DNA from: an uncultured Oscillospiraceae bacterium | Lineage (GTDB): Bacteria > Bacillota > Clostridia > Oscillospirales > Oscillospiraceae | NCBI GenBank assembly: GCA_947630375.1 | Contig: CANRHH010000021.1 | Span: forward strand, 1 to 42,800 | DNA length: 42,800 bases | Direction of reading: 5' to 3' | Shown here: piece after piece, positions 7,592 to 15,253 of the stretch | Layout: every line of letters begins with the position of its first letter | Position numbering within the stretch: the first letter of the stretch is position 1 | Translations under genes and position numbers: made by a program | Notes under the pieces: generated by a model | Databases searched by the model: none | Told to the model about the DNA's origin: nothing | What the model saw: only the letters and a program-made list of their open reading frames with translations

Positions 7592-8734
7592 ATGGAACTG
7601 AAAGACTACCGGCAGCAGCTGGACCAGGTGGACGATGAGCTGGTCCGCCTCTTTGCCCGGCGCATGGAGATCGCGGCCCAGATCGCCGCTTATAAGAAGG
7701 AACAGGGGCTCCCCGTGCTGGATGTGGCCCGGGAGCGGCAGAAGCTGCTGGACGTGGCGGAAAAGTCCCCGGAGGAGATCCGGGAGTACACCGTCAGCCT
7801 CTACTCCCTGCTGATGGAGCTGAGCCGCAGCTGCCAGAACCGGCTGTTAGGTACCGGCACGGAGCTGACCGAACAGATCGGCCGGGCCATCGAGGAGACC
7901 CCCCGGCTCTTTCCCGGCAGCGCCATCGTGGCCTGCCAGGGGGTGGAGGGGGCCAACTCCCAGCTGGCCTGCGACAAGCTCTTCCGCCTGCCCAATGTGT
8001 TCTACTTCTCCACCTTTGAGGCGGTCTTTTCCGCCATCGAAAAGGGGCTGTGCCAGTATGGGGTCATTCCCCTGGAGAACAGCACCGCCGGCTCGGTGAA
8101 CATGGTCTATGACCTGATGACGAGGCACAATTTCCGCATCGTGCGCAGCGTCCGGATGAAGATCGACCACAATCTGCTGGCCAACCCCGGCACCAAGCTG
8201 GCCGATGTGAAGGAGATCTACTCCCACGAGCAGGCCATCAGCCAGTGCGCCGGCTATTTGCAGAGCCTGAGCGGCGTGAAGGTCATCCCCTGCGAGAACA
8301 CCGCCGTGGCGGCCCGGATGGTGAAGGAGTCCGGCCGGACCGACGTGGCGGCCCTGTCCTCCCGGCCCTGCATGAAGCTGTACGGGCTGGAATGCCTGGC
8401 CGAGTCCGTCCAGGACCAGGGCAACAACTACACCCGCTTTATCTGCATCTCCAAAAACCTGGAGATCTACCCGGGGGCGGACCGGACCAGCCTGATGATG
8501 GTGCTGCCCCACCAGCCCGGCTCCCTGTATAAAGTGCTGTCCCGGTTCTATGCCCTGGGCATCAACCTGAACAAGCTGGAGAGCCGCCCCATTCCCGAGC
8601 GGAATTTCGAGTTCATGTTCTACTTTGATCTGGATACCTCCGTGTACTCCCCCCAGTTCATCCAGCTGATGGGGGAGATGGAGAGCCTCTGCGAGGAGTT
8701 TTCTTACCTGGGCAGCTACAGCGAAGTGATCTGA
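7592..8734 (+). CDS. pheA: Bifunctional chorismate mutase / prephenate dehydratase (P-protein)
   Basis: This 380-residue protein converts chorismate to prephenate and then to phenylpyruvate. Residues about 1-88 are an AroQ-type mutase helix bundle (YRQQLDQVDDELVRLFARR). Residues about 105-290 are the dehydratase, with ENSTAGSV and the TRF motif in NNYTRFICIS. Residues about 300-380 are an ACT regulatory domain whose ESRPIPERNFEFMFYFDL carries the ESRP phenylalanine-binding motif. Feedback inhibition by Phe is therefore likely, from family knowledge. ATG 7592 has AAGGTGAG just upstream and lies 4 nt after the aroC stop. As the only mutase seen here, it also supplies prephenate to TyrA. Confidence 0.95.
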   Translation: MELKDYRQQLDQVDDELVRLFARRMEIAAQIAAYKKEQGLPVLDVARERQKLLDVAEKSPEEIREYTVSLYSLLMELSRSCQNRLLGTGTELTEQIGRAIEETPRLFPGSAIVACQGVEGANSQLACDKLFRLPNVFYFSTFEAVFSAIEKGLCQYGVIPLENSTAGSVNMVYDLMTRHNFRIVRSVRMKIDHNLLANPGTKLADVKEIYSHEQAISQCAGYLQSLSGVKVIPCENTAVAARMVKESGRTDVAALSSRPCMKLYGLECLAESVQDQGNNYTRFICISKNLEIYPGADRTSLMMVLPHQPGSLYKVLSRFYALGINLNKLESRPIPERNFEFMFYFDLDTSVYSPQFIQLMGEMESLCEEFSYLGSYSEVI

Positions 8735-8761
8735 CCGGGTGTCTGAGAGGGAGGAGAGCCG

Positions 8762-9994
8762 ATGGCGACTTTGAAATGCGGGCTGTTGGGAGAAAAGCTG
8801 GGGCACAGCTATTCCCCCCAGATCCATGCCCAGCTGGCGGATTACCCCTACGAACTCTATGAAAAGAGCCCGGAAGAATTGGATGCGTTCCTCCGGGCCG
8901 GAGACTGGGACGGGATGAACGTGACCATCCCCTATAAAAAGACGGTGGTGCCCTATTGCGCGGCCCTGTCCCCCATGGCGGAGCGGCTGGGCAGCGTGAA
9001 CACCCTGGTCCGCCGCCCGGACGGCAGCCTCTACGGGGACAACACCGACGCCTACGGGTTTGAGCGCCTGGTCCGCCGCAGCGGCGTGCCGGTGGCTGGG
9101 AAAAAGGCCCTGGTCCTGGGCAGCGGCGGCGCGTCGGTGACGGTGCGGGCCGTGCTGGAGAAGTTGGGGGCCGGCCCGGTGCTGACCGTCTCCCGCAGCG
9201 GGGAGAACAACTATGAAAACCTCTCCCGGCACGCGGATGCGAAGATCATCGCCAACACCACGCCCCTGGGCATGTACCCGAAAAACGGCGCGGCCGCGGT
9301 GGACCTGCGGGCCTTTCCGGCCTGCGAGGCGGTGTTCGACGTGGTCTACAACCCGGCCCGGACCGCGCTGCTTCTGCAGGCGGAGGAGCTGGGCATCCCC
9401 CACGCCGGGGGCCTGACCATGCTGGTGGCCCAGGCCAAGCGGAGTTCCGAGCTCTTTACCGGCCGGGAGATCCCCGACGGGGAGATCGACCGGATCGAGA
9501 AGATCCTGCGCCGGCAGGAGCAGAACATCCTCCTCATCGGGATGCCCGGCTGCGGCAAGAGCACCGTGGCCCGGCGGCTGGGGGAGGCCCTGGGCCGGCC
9601 GGTCTATGAGGCGGACGGGGAGATCGAAAAGGCCGCGGGCCGCTCCATCCCGGAGATCTTTGCGGCGGAAGGGGAGGCGGGCTTCCGCGCCCGGGAGACA
9701 GAGGTCCTGCGGGAGCTGGGCAAGCTCTCCGGCGCGGTGATCTCCACCGGCGGCGGCTGCGTCACCCGGGAGGAGAACTACCCCCTGCTGCACCAGAACG
9801 GGGTGCTCGTCTGGCTTCAGCGGGACCCGGCGGTCCTGCCCAAGGAGGGCCGGCCCCTGTCCCTGGCCAACGACCTGGGAGAGATGTATGCCCGGCGGAA
9901 GGGGCAGTATGCCCGCTTCGCGGATCTGACGGTGGACAACAACGGCTCTATAAAGGAGACGGTGGCGCAGATCCTCCGGGCGCTGGAAGAATAA
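8762..9994 (+). CDS. aroE/aroK: Fused shikimate dehydrogenase - shikimate kinase
   Basis: This 410-residue fusion covers shikimate steps 4 and 5. The N-terminal part (1-245) is AroE: SYS (16-18) binds shikimate, NVTIPYK carries the catalytic Lys59, GDNTDAYGF carries Asp96, and GSGGAS (120-125) is the NADP loop. The C-terminal part (about 254-410) is AroK: Walker A GMPGCGKST (260-268), an Asp/Arg shikimate site in EADGEIE and GFRARE, and STGGG (Walker B-like). The linker is only about 10 residues. A ribosome site (GGGAGGAG) precedes ATG 8762. Both halves keep their catalytic residues, so a working bifunctional enzyme is expected. Confidence 0.94.
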   Translation: MATLKCGLLGEKLGHSYSPQIHAQLADYPYELYEKSPEELDAFLRAGDWDGMNVTIPYKKTVVPYCAALSPMAERLGSVNTLVRRPDGSLYGDNTDAYGFERLVRRSGVPVAGKKALVLGSGGASVTVRAVLEKLGAGPVLTVSRSGENNYENLSRHADAKIIANTTPLGMYPKNGAAAVDLRAFPACEAVFDVVYNPARTALLLQAEELGIPHAGGLTMLVAQAKRSSELFTGREIPDGEIDRIEKILRRQEQNILLIGMPGCGKSTVARRLGEALGRPVYEADGEIEKAAGRSIPEIFAAEGEAGFRARETEVLRELGKLSGAVISTGGGCVTREENYPLLHQNGVLVWLQRDPAVLPKEGRPLSLANDLGEMYARRKGQYARFADLTVDNNGSIKETVAQILRALEE

Positions 9995-10011
9995 AGAAGG
10001 AGGATGAAAGC

Positions 10012-10449
10012 ATGAAGATCCTCGTACTCAACGGACCCAACATCAACATGCTGGGCATCCGGGAGCCGGACGTGTACGGCAGGAACAGCTACCAGGACCT
10101 GAAGAACTTTATCTGGGACTGCTGCCAGAAGGAGCAGGTGGACGTGGAGATGTACCAGTCCAACCACGAGGGGGACATCGTCACCAAGATCCAGATGGCC
10201 TACGGCGTGTTTGACGGCATCGTCATCAACCCCGCCGCCTATACCCACACCAGCATCGCCATCTTGGACGCGCTGAAGGCCGTGGCGCTCCCGGCGGTGG
10301 AGGTCCATCTGTCCGATGTGAGCAGCCGGGAACCCTTCCGGCAGATCTCCTACGCGGGCATGGCCTGCGTCAAGACCTATATGGGCCTGGGCTTTGAGGG
10401 CTACCGGCAGGCCATCCTGTTTTTGAAAGACTATATCTGCAGGCCCTGA
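10012..10449 (+). CDS. aroQ: 3-dehydroquinate dehydratase, type II
   Basis: This small dodecameric-type dehydroquinase (145 residues, typical length) catalyses shikimate step 3. Conserved elements are NGPNINMLG (7-15), the flexible lid REPDVYG with catalytic Tyr22, QSNHEG, NPAAYTHTSIAI, and EVHLSD with His99. AAGGAGGATG sits just upstream of ATG 10012. It is the last recognised aromatic-pathway gene; together with AroEK it completes the route to chorismate within one transcription unit. Confidence 0.95.
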   Translation: MKILVLNGPNINMLGIREPDVYGRNSYQDLKNFIWDCCQKEQVDVEMYQSNHEGDIVTKIQMAYGVFDGIVINPAAYTHTSIAILDALKAVALPAVEVHLSDVSSREPFRQISYAGMACVKTYMGLGFEGYRQAILFLKDYICRP

Positions 10450-10475
10450 ATCCGGAGAAAAAGGACGTAGAGAGT

Positions 10476-11186
10476 ATGTTAGCGGTTTTTGTCAATATGG
10501 GGACGGTTTTTGTGGGCAGCCTCCTGGGGATCCTGTTCAGAAACCGGATCAGCGCCTCGATCCAGGGGGCGCTGATGAAGGCCCTGGCCCTGTGCACCGT
10601 GGTCATCGGCGTCTCCAGCGCCATAGAGACCCAGGAGCTGCTGTGCGTCATCATCTGCCTGGTGCTGGGCACCGCTTTGGGGGAGCTGCTGCGCATCGAT
10701 GACGGGATCGAGAATGCGGGGGACTTTATCAAAAACAAGGTGTTCCGGGGCAAGCTGACGGAGAGCCGCTTCACCGAGGGCTTTGTCTCCGCCTGCATCC
10801 TGTTCTGCATCGGCTCCATGACCATTGTGGGCTCTTTAGAGGCGGGCATCAACAGGGATTACAGCATCATCTTCGCCAAGAGCACCATGGACTTTGTCTC
10901 CTCCATGGCCTTTGGCGCGGCCATGGGGTTAGGGGTGACCTGCTCGGTGGCGTTCATCCTGCTGTTTCAGGGGGGATTGACCCTGTTGGCGGGGCTGCTG
11001 GCCCCGGTGCTGAGCACCGCGGTGGTGACAGAGATGTCCGCCGTAGGCGGCACCATTTTGATCGGCATGGCCTTCAACATGCTGGAGCTGGGGAAGGAGC
11101 GGATCAAGGTGGCAAACATGCTGCCGGCCATTTTCCTGCCTCTGGCCTACTTCCCCGTGGCCGACTGGCTGGGGCAGCTGTTCTGA
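10476..11186 (+). CDS. DUF554 family membrane protein
   Basis: This 236-residue hydrophobic protein has six or seven predicted membrane spans. The sequence MLAVFVNMGTVFVGSLLGIL, the FCIGSMTIVGSLEAG segment and the acidic GINRDYSIIFAKSTMD match the DUF554 (YdfK-like) family, whose function is unknown. It follows aroQ by 26 nt and ends just before a strong terminator, so it is probably the last gene of the aromatic operon. A role in aromatic metabolite transport would be a guess from position only. Confidence 0.82.
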   Translation: MLAVFVNMGTVFVGSLLGILFRNRISASIQGALMKALALCTVVIGVSSAIETQELLCVIICLVLGTALGELLRIDDGIENAGDFIKNKVFRGKLTESRFTEGFVSACILFCIGSMTIVGSLEAGINRDYSIIFAKSTMDFVSSMAFGAAMGLGVTCSVAFILLFQGGLTLLAGLLAPVLSTAVVTEMSAVGGTILIGMAFNMLELGKERIKVANMLPAIFLPLAYFPVADWLGQLF

Positions 11187-11196
11187 TAAGAAGAGA

Positions 11197-11236
11197 AAAG
11201 ACAAGCCCTCCGGCATGTGCCGGAGGGCTTGTCTTT
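11197..11236. terminator. Bidirectional terminator between DUF554 and MATE genes
   Basis: The arms GACAAGCCCTCCGGCA (11200-11215) and TGCCGGAGGGCTTGTC (11218-11233) are perfectly complementary. AAA and TTT flank them, giving a T tail on either strand. It lies between two convergent genes and can end both. Confidence 0.85.
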
Positions 11237-11247
11237 AATAGGCCGCG

Positions 11248-12639
11248 TCAGGCCTCGCGGTCCAATTCTGCCAGGGACAGGCGCTGCTCCATGCCCTTGA
11301 GGGCCTTGCGCAGGAAGAAGGTGCTGGCCAGAAGGGACATGAGCTCCGCGATGGGGAAGCACCACCAGACGTTGTTCACGTTCCCGGTCAGGGACAGGAG
11401 CCAGGCGGCGGGGATCAGGGCCACCACCTGCCGCAGCAGAGACACGAAGAAGGAGAACATGCTCCGGTCCAGGGCCTGGCAGGCGGAGCCGGCGATGATG
11501 CAGAAGCCCGCCAGCAGGAAGTGGGTGCTGATGATCCGCAGGGCGGGCACGCCGATGGCCAGCATGGTCTCCGAGGGATTGAAGACGCCCAGCAGCTGCC
11601 GGGGCAGAAGCTGGAAAGCGGCAAAGCCCAGCACCATGAAGAAGCAGGCGTACAGCACGCCGTAGCGGATGGTCCGGTAAATGCGCTCCTTTTTCCGGGC
11701 CCCGTAGTTGTAGCCGATGATGGGGATCAGGCCGTTGTTCAGGCCGAACACCGGCATAAAGAAGAAGCTCTGGATCTTGAAATAGGCCCCGTACACCGCC
11801 ACGGCGGTGGAGGTAAAGCCGATGAGGATGATGTTCATCAGGTAGTTGGTCAGCGAGCCGATGCACACCATCAAAATGGAGGGGAAGCCGATGCGGTAAA
11901 CAGCCTTCACCTGGTCCAGGGGCAGCCGCACGTCGGCCAGGCGCAGGGGCAGCTCCCGGTTCTTTTTAAAGTGGAAATAGAAGCCGGTGGCGGCGGCCAG
12001 ACTTTGGCCAAAGACCGTGGCAAGGGCGGCACCGGTGGTGCCCATGGCGGGCAGGCCGCACCAGCCGTAGATAAAGAAGGGGTCCAGAATGATATTGGTC
12101 ACCGCGCCGATGATCTGGGTCCACATGGACAGCTTTGTAAGCCCCGTGGACTGGAGCAGCCGCTCCACACAGACCTGCATATACAGGCAGAAGGAGCCGA
12201 AGCACACCACCCGCAGGTAGGAGTCGGCATAGCCCCGGATGCTCTCGATGTCCGTCTGGGAGTGGATGAAGGCGTCCGCCCCGAAGAGGCCGAAGAGGGC
12301 CATCAGGACCCAGCAGCAGACGCTCAGGGCCACCGCCGTCCCGGCCACACGGCCGGCCTGGTCCCGGTCCTGGCGGCCCAGGGCCCGGGAGATCAGCGTG
12401 CTGATGCCCACCCCGGTGCCGGTGCCCAGACCGATCATGATGTTCTGGGCCGGGAAGGCCAGGGACAGGGCGGACAGACAGTCCTCCGACACCTGGGACA
12501 CGTAAATACTGTCCACTACATTATAAAGAGCCTGTACCATCATGGAGAGCATCATCGGCACCGCCAAGGTCAGCAGCAGCTTGCCCTCCGGCATCTCTCC
12601 CATCCGGCTGGAATCCAGCCGGGCTTGCGCTTTTGCCAT
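11248..12639 (-). CDS. MATE family efflux transporter
   Basis: This 463-residue protein has about 12 membrane spans arranged in two homologous halves, as in MATE (MatE) drug/metabolite antiporters. The N-terminal stretch EGKLLLTLAVPMMLSMMVQAL and the VDSIYVSQVSEDCLSALSLAFP segment are typical of the clostridial NorM/DinF-like branch. The GTGTGVGISTLISRALG and QSTGLTKLSMW blocks also fit. It should export organic cations using a Na or H gradient; the substrate is unknown. It stands alone with its own promoter (12677-12705) and terminator. Confidence 0.88.
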   Translation of the reverse strand: MAKAQARLDSSRMGEMPEGKLLLTLAVPMMLSMMVQALYNVVDSIYVSQVSEDCLSALSLAFPAQNIMIGLGTGTGVGISTLISRALGRQDRDQAGRVAGTAVALSVCCWVLMALFGLFGADAFIHSQTDIESIRGYADSYLRVVCFGSFCLYMQVCVERLLQSTGLTKLSMWTQIIGAVTNIILDPFFIYGWCGLPAMGTTGAALATVFGQSLAAATGFYFHFKKNRELPLRLADVRLPLDQVKAVYRIGFPSILMVCIGSLTNYLMNIILIGFTSTAVAVYGAYFKIQSFFFMPVFGLNNGLIPIIGYNYGARKKERIYRTIRYGVLYACFFMVLGFAAFQLLPRQLLGVFNPSETMLAIGVPALRIISTHFLLAGFCIIAGSACQALDRSMFSFFVSLLRQVVALIPAAWLLSLTGNVNNVWWCFPIAELMSLLASTFFLRKALKGMEQRLSLAELDREA

Positions 12640-12676
12640 ATGTATACGCCTCGGTTTTCTTGAAACATTTTGACCG

Positions 12677-12705
12677 ATTATACAGCAAGTTCTGCCCGCT
12701 TACAA
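12677..12705 (-). promoter_or_regulatory. Promoter of the MATE gene
   Basis: On the minus strand TTGTAA (12705-12700), a 17-nt spacer and TATAAT (12682-12677) are found, 37 nt upstream of the start codon. The -10 is a perfect consensus. Confidence 0.75.
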
Positions 12706-12826
12706 GAGGGGGAGCTTTTTTTGGAGAAAAGCTCAGTTTTTACGGGGAGGGGCCCGGAGAAGTTTGTATAACAAGTGCATGAAATGCATCAAAAAGTTAC
12801 AGAAACATGACATTCCCCCTTTTCCC

Positions 12827-12854
12827 TTGCATTTTTTCCGATTTGTGATATACT
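12827..12854 (+). promoter_or_regulatory. Promoter of the topoisomerase operon
   Basis: TTGCAT (12827-12832), a 16-nt spacer and TATACT (12849-12854) lie 62 nt before the topoisomerase B-subunit ATG. The rest of the 277-nt divergent intergenic region is AT-rich and holds nothing else I recognise. Confidence 0.65.
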
Positions 12855-12916
12855 ATATCAGCAAAAATGCGCATGGAAATTCCAAGAGACTTTGGCGGAC
12901 CTGAAAGGGACAGATT

Positions 12917-14911
12917 ATGGCTAAGACCACGGCACAGTACGGCAATGACAGCATCTCCCAGCTCAAGGGGGCGGACCGGGTGCGAAAGCGCCCCGGGGTG
13001 ATCTTCGGCTCCGACGGGCTGGACGGCTGCCAGCACGCGGTATTTGAGATCCTCTCCAACGCCATCGACGAGGCCCGGGAGGGCTACGGCGATGTGATCA
13101 CCCTGAGCTATTTTGAGGACAGGTCCATCCAGGTGGAGGACTTCGGCCGGGGCTGCCCGCTGGACTGGAACCCCAACGAGAAGCGCTTCAACTGGGAGCT
13201 GGTCTTCTGTGAGCTGTACGCCGGCGGCAAGTACCAGAACGCCGACGGGGGGGACTATGAGTATTCCCTGGGCCTGAACGGCCTGGGCTCCTGCGCCACC
13301 CAGTACGCCTCGGAATATATGGACGTGACCGTCTGGCGGGACGGGAACAAATACAGTCTGCACTTTAAAAAGGGCAAGGTCCAGGGCAAAAAGGGCCAGG
13401 AGCTGAAGATCGAGCCGGCGGACCGGAAAAAGACCGGCACCACCATCCGCTGGCGGCCGGACCTGGAAGTCTTTACGGATATCGACATCCCGGAGAGCTA
13501 TTTTGACGATGTGCTCCACCGGCAGGCGGTGGTGAACGCGGGGGTGACCTTCCGGCTGCGGCTGGAGAAGAACGGCAAATTCGAGACCCGGGAATACCGC
13601 TATGAAAACGGCATTATGGACTATGTCTCGGAGCTGGCCGGGGAGGCGCCGCTGACGGCGCCGGTGTTCCTCAACGCCGAGCGGAAGGGCCGGGACCGGG
13701 AGGACAAGCCGGAATACAAGGTGAAGATCTCCGCCGCCTTCTGCTTTTCCAACAGGGTCTGCGCCCTGGAGTATTATCACAACTCCTCTTGGCTGGAAAA
13801 CGGCGGCGCGCCGGACAAGGCGGTGAAAAGCGCCTTTACCTCCGCCATCGACGGCTATATCAAGAAGATCGGCAAGTATCAGAAAAATGAGACCTCCATC
13901 AAGTTCCAGGACGTGCAGGACTGCCTGATCTTAGTGACCAACTGCTTCTCCACCCAGACCTCCTACGAGAACCAGACCAAGAAGGCCATCAACAACCGCT
14001 TCATCCAGACGGCCATGACAGAGTTCTTCAAGGCCCAGCTGGAGGTCTATTTCATCGAGAACAAGCCGGAGGCGGACCGGATCGCCGAGCAGGTGCTGGT
14101 GAACAAGCGCAGCCGGGAGACGGCGGAAAAGGCCCGCATCGGCATGAAAAAGAAGCTCTCCGGCAGCATCGACATCGCCAACCGGGTCCAGAAATTCGTG
14201 GATTGCCGCAGCCGGGACCCGGAGCGCCGGGAGATCTACATCGTGGAGGGCGACTCGGCCCTGGGCGCCTGTAAGCTGTCCCGGGACGGGGAGTTTCAGG
14301 GCATCATGCCCGTGCGGGGCAAGATCCTCAACTGCCTGAAGGCGGACTATGTGCGCATCTTCAAAAGCGACATCATCACCGACCTGATGAAGGTGCTGGG
14401 CTGCGGTGTGGAGGTCAAGGACAAGCACACCAAGGACCTGTCCAGCTTTGACCTGGACAACCTCCGCTGGAACAAGATCATCATCTGCACCGACGCGGAC
14501 GAGGACGGCTTCCACATCCGCACCCTGATCCTCACCATGCTCTACCGCCTGGTGCCCACGCTGATCCGGGAGGGCTATGTGTACATCGCCGAGTCCCCCC
14601 TGTACGAGATCCAGAGCAAGGGAAAGACTTATTTTGCCTACTCCGAGCGGGAGAAGGCGGGCATTTTGGAGCAGCTGGGCGGGGCCAAGGCCAGCATCAA
14701 CCGCAGCAAGGGCCTGGGCGAGAATGACCCGGACATGATGTGGATGACCACCATGAACCCGGAGACCCGCCGGCTCATCAAGGTCATGCCCGAGGACGCG
14801 GAGAAGATGTCCCAGGTCTTTGACCTGCTGCTGGGGGACAACTTGGAGGGCCGGAAGAGGCATATCGCGGAGGTAGGCTACCGGTATCTGGATCTGGCGG
14901 ATATTTCATAA
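12917..14911 (+). CDS. parE: Divergent type IIA topoisomerase B subunit (ParE/GyrB-like)
   Basis: This 664-residue ATPase subunit would pair with the A subunit at 15254 to pass DNA duplexes. The GHKL ATPase has EILSNAIDE (44-52, Mg-binding Asn48) and DFGRGCP. A transducer domain follows, and the Toprim domain has EGDSALG (444-450) and DADEDG (526-531). Key residues are kept but the motifs drift from textbook ones. EGDSAGG is EGDSALG, the ATP-lid GLHGVG is GLNGLG, and QRYKGLGEM is NRSKGLGEN. It may be the decatenating topoisomerase IV of this organism or a third, specialised pair. AAGGGA precedes ATG 12917. Confidence 0.85.
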   Translation: MAKTTAQYGNDSISQLKGADRVRKRPGVIFGSDGLDGCQHAVFEILSNAIDEAREGYGDVITLSYFEDRSIQVEDFGRGCPLDWNPNEKRFNWELVFCELYAGGKYQNADGGDYEYSLGLNGLGSCATQYASEYMDVTVWRDGNKYSLHFKKGKVQGKKGQELKIEPADRKKTGTTIRWRPDLEVFTDIDIPESYFDDVLHRQAVVNAGVTFRLRLEKNGKFETREYRYENGIMDYVSELAGEAPLTAPVFLNAERKGRDREDKPEYKVKISAAFCFSNRVCALEYYHNSSWLENGGAPDKAVKSAFTSAIDGYIKKIGKYQKNETSIKFQDVQDCLILVTNCFSTQTSYENQTKKAINNRFIQTAMTEFFKAQLEVYFIENKPEADRIAEQVLVNKRSRETAEKARIGMKKKLSGSIDIANRVQKFVDCRSRDPERREIYIVEGDSALGACKLSRDGEFQGIMPVRGKILNCLKADYVRIFKSDIITDLMKVLGCGVEVKDKHTKDLSSFDLDNLRWNKIIICTDADEDGFHIRTLILTMLYRLVPTLIREGYVYIAESPLYEIQSKGKTYFAYSEREKAGILEQLGGAKASINRSKGLGENDPDMMWMTTMNPETRRLIKVMPEDAEKMSQVFDLLLGDNLEGRKRHIAEVGYRYLDLADIS

Positions 14912-14938
14912 GAGAAAAAAAGAGAGGGGAGCGCGTTC

Positions 14939-15229
14939 ATGAACAGATTTAACAGCGATTTTGAACACGGCAAGCGCTTGGCCCGGTACAGCGTGACCGG
15001 GGCGGTGATCTTCTGCGTGGCGGGCCTGCTGATGTCGGCCAACCCCCTGCTGCAGATGATCCTGACCCTGTGCTCGGCGGCCTGCCTGGTCGCTGTGCTG
15101 GTGGTCATGTACAAATTCTGCCGCTGTCCCCATTGCGGCAAGCGGATCATGGCGGGGGTCCTGTCGGTCACCACCTGTCCCCGCTGCCACCGGAATCTGA
15201 CCACGGGCCAGAAGGTCAAGAAAAAATAA
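14939..15229 (+). CDS. Small zinc-ribbon membrane protein inside the topoisomerase operon
   Basis: This 96-residue protein has two hydrophobic spans (about 18-34 and 37-59). A C-terminal zinc ribbon follows, with CPHC (63-66) and CPRC (80-83), and a basic tail ends in KKK. GAGGGGAG precedes ATG 14939. It lies 27 nt after the B subunit and 24 nt before the A subunit, on the same strand. I do not recognise a named family. The position suggests co-expression with the topoisomerase, but any functional link, such as membrane tethering, is speculation. Confidence 0.7.
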   Translation: MNRFNSDFEHGKRLARYSVTGAVIFCVAGLLMSANPLLQMILTLCSAACLVAVLVVMYKFCRCPHCGKRIMAGVLSVTTCPRCHRNLTTGQKVKKK

Positions 15230-15253
15230 GGATCCTCCCCGGAGCAAGGAAAC

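Noticed and set aside
7847-9793. A 648-codon antisense open frame over pheA and aroE-aroK
   Set aside because: It is rich in His, Gln, Gly and Leu without any motif, while the plus-strand genes have all catalytic residues.
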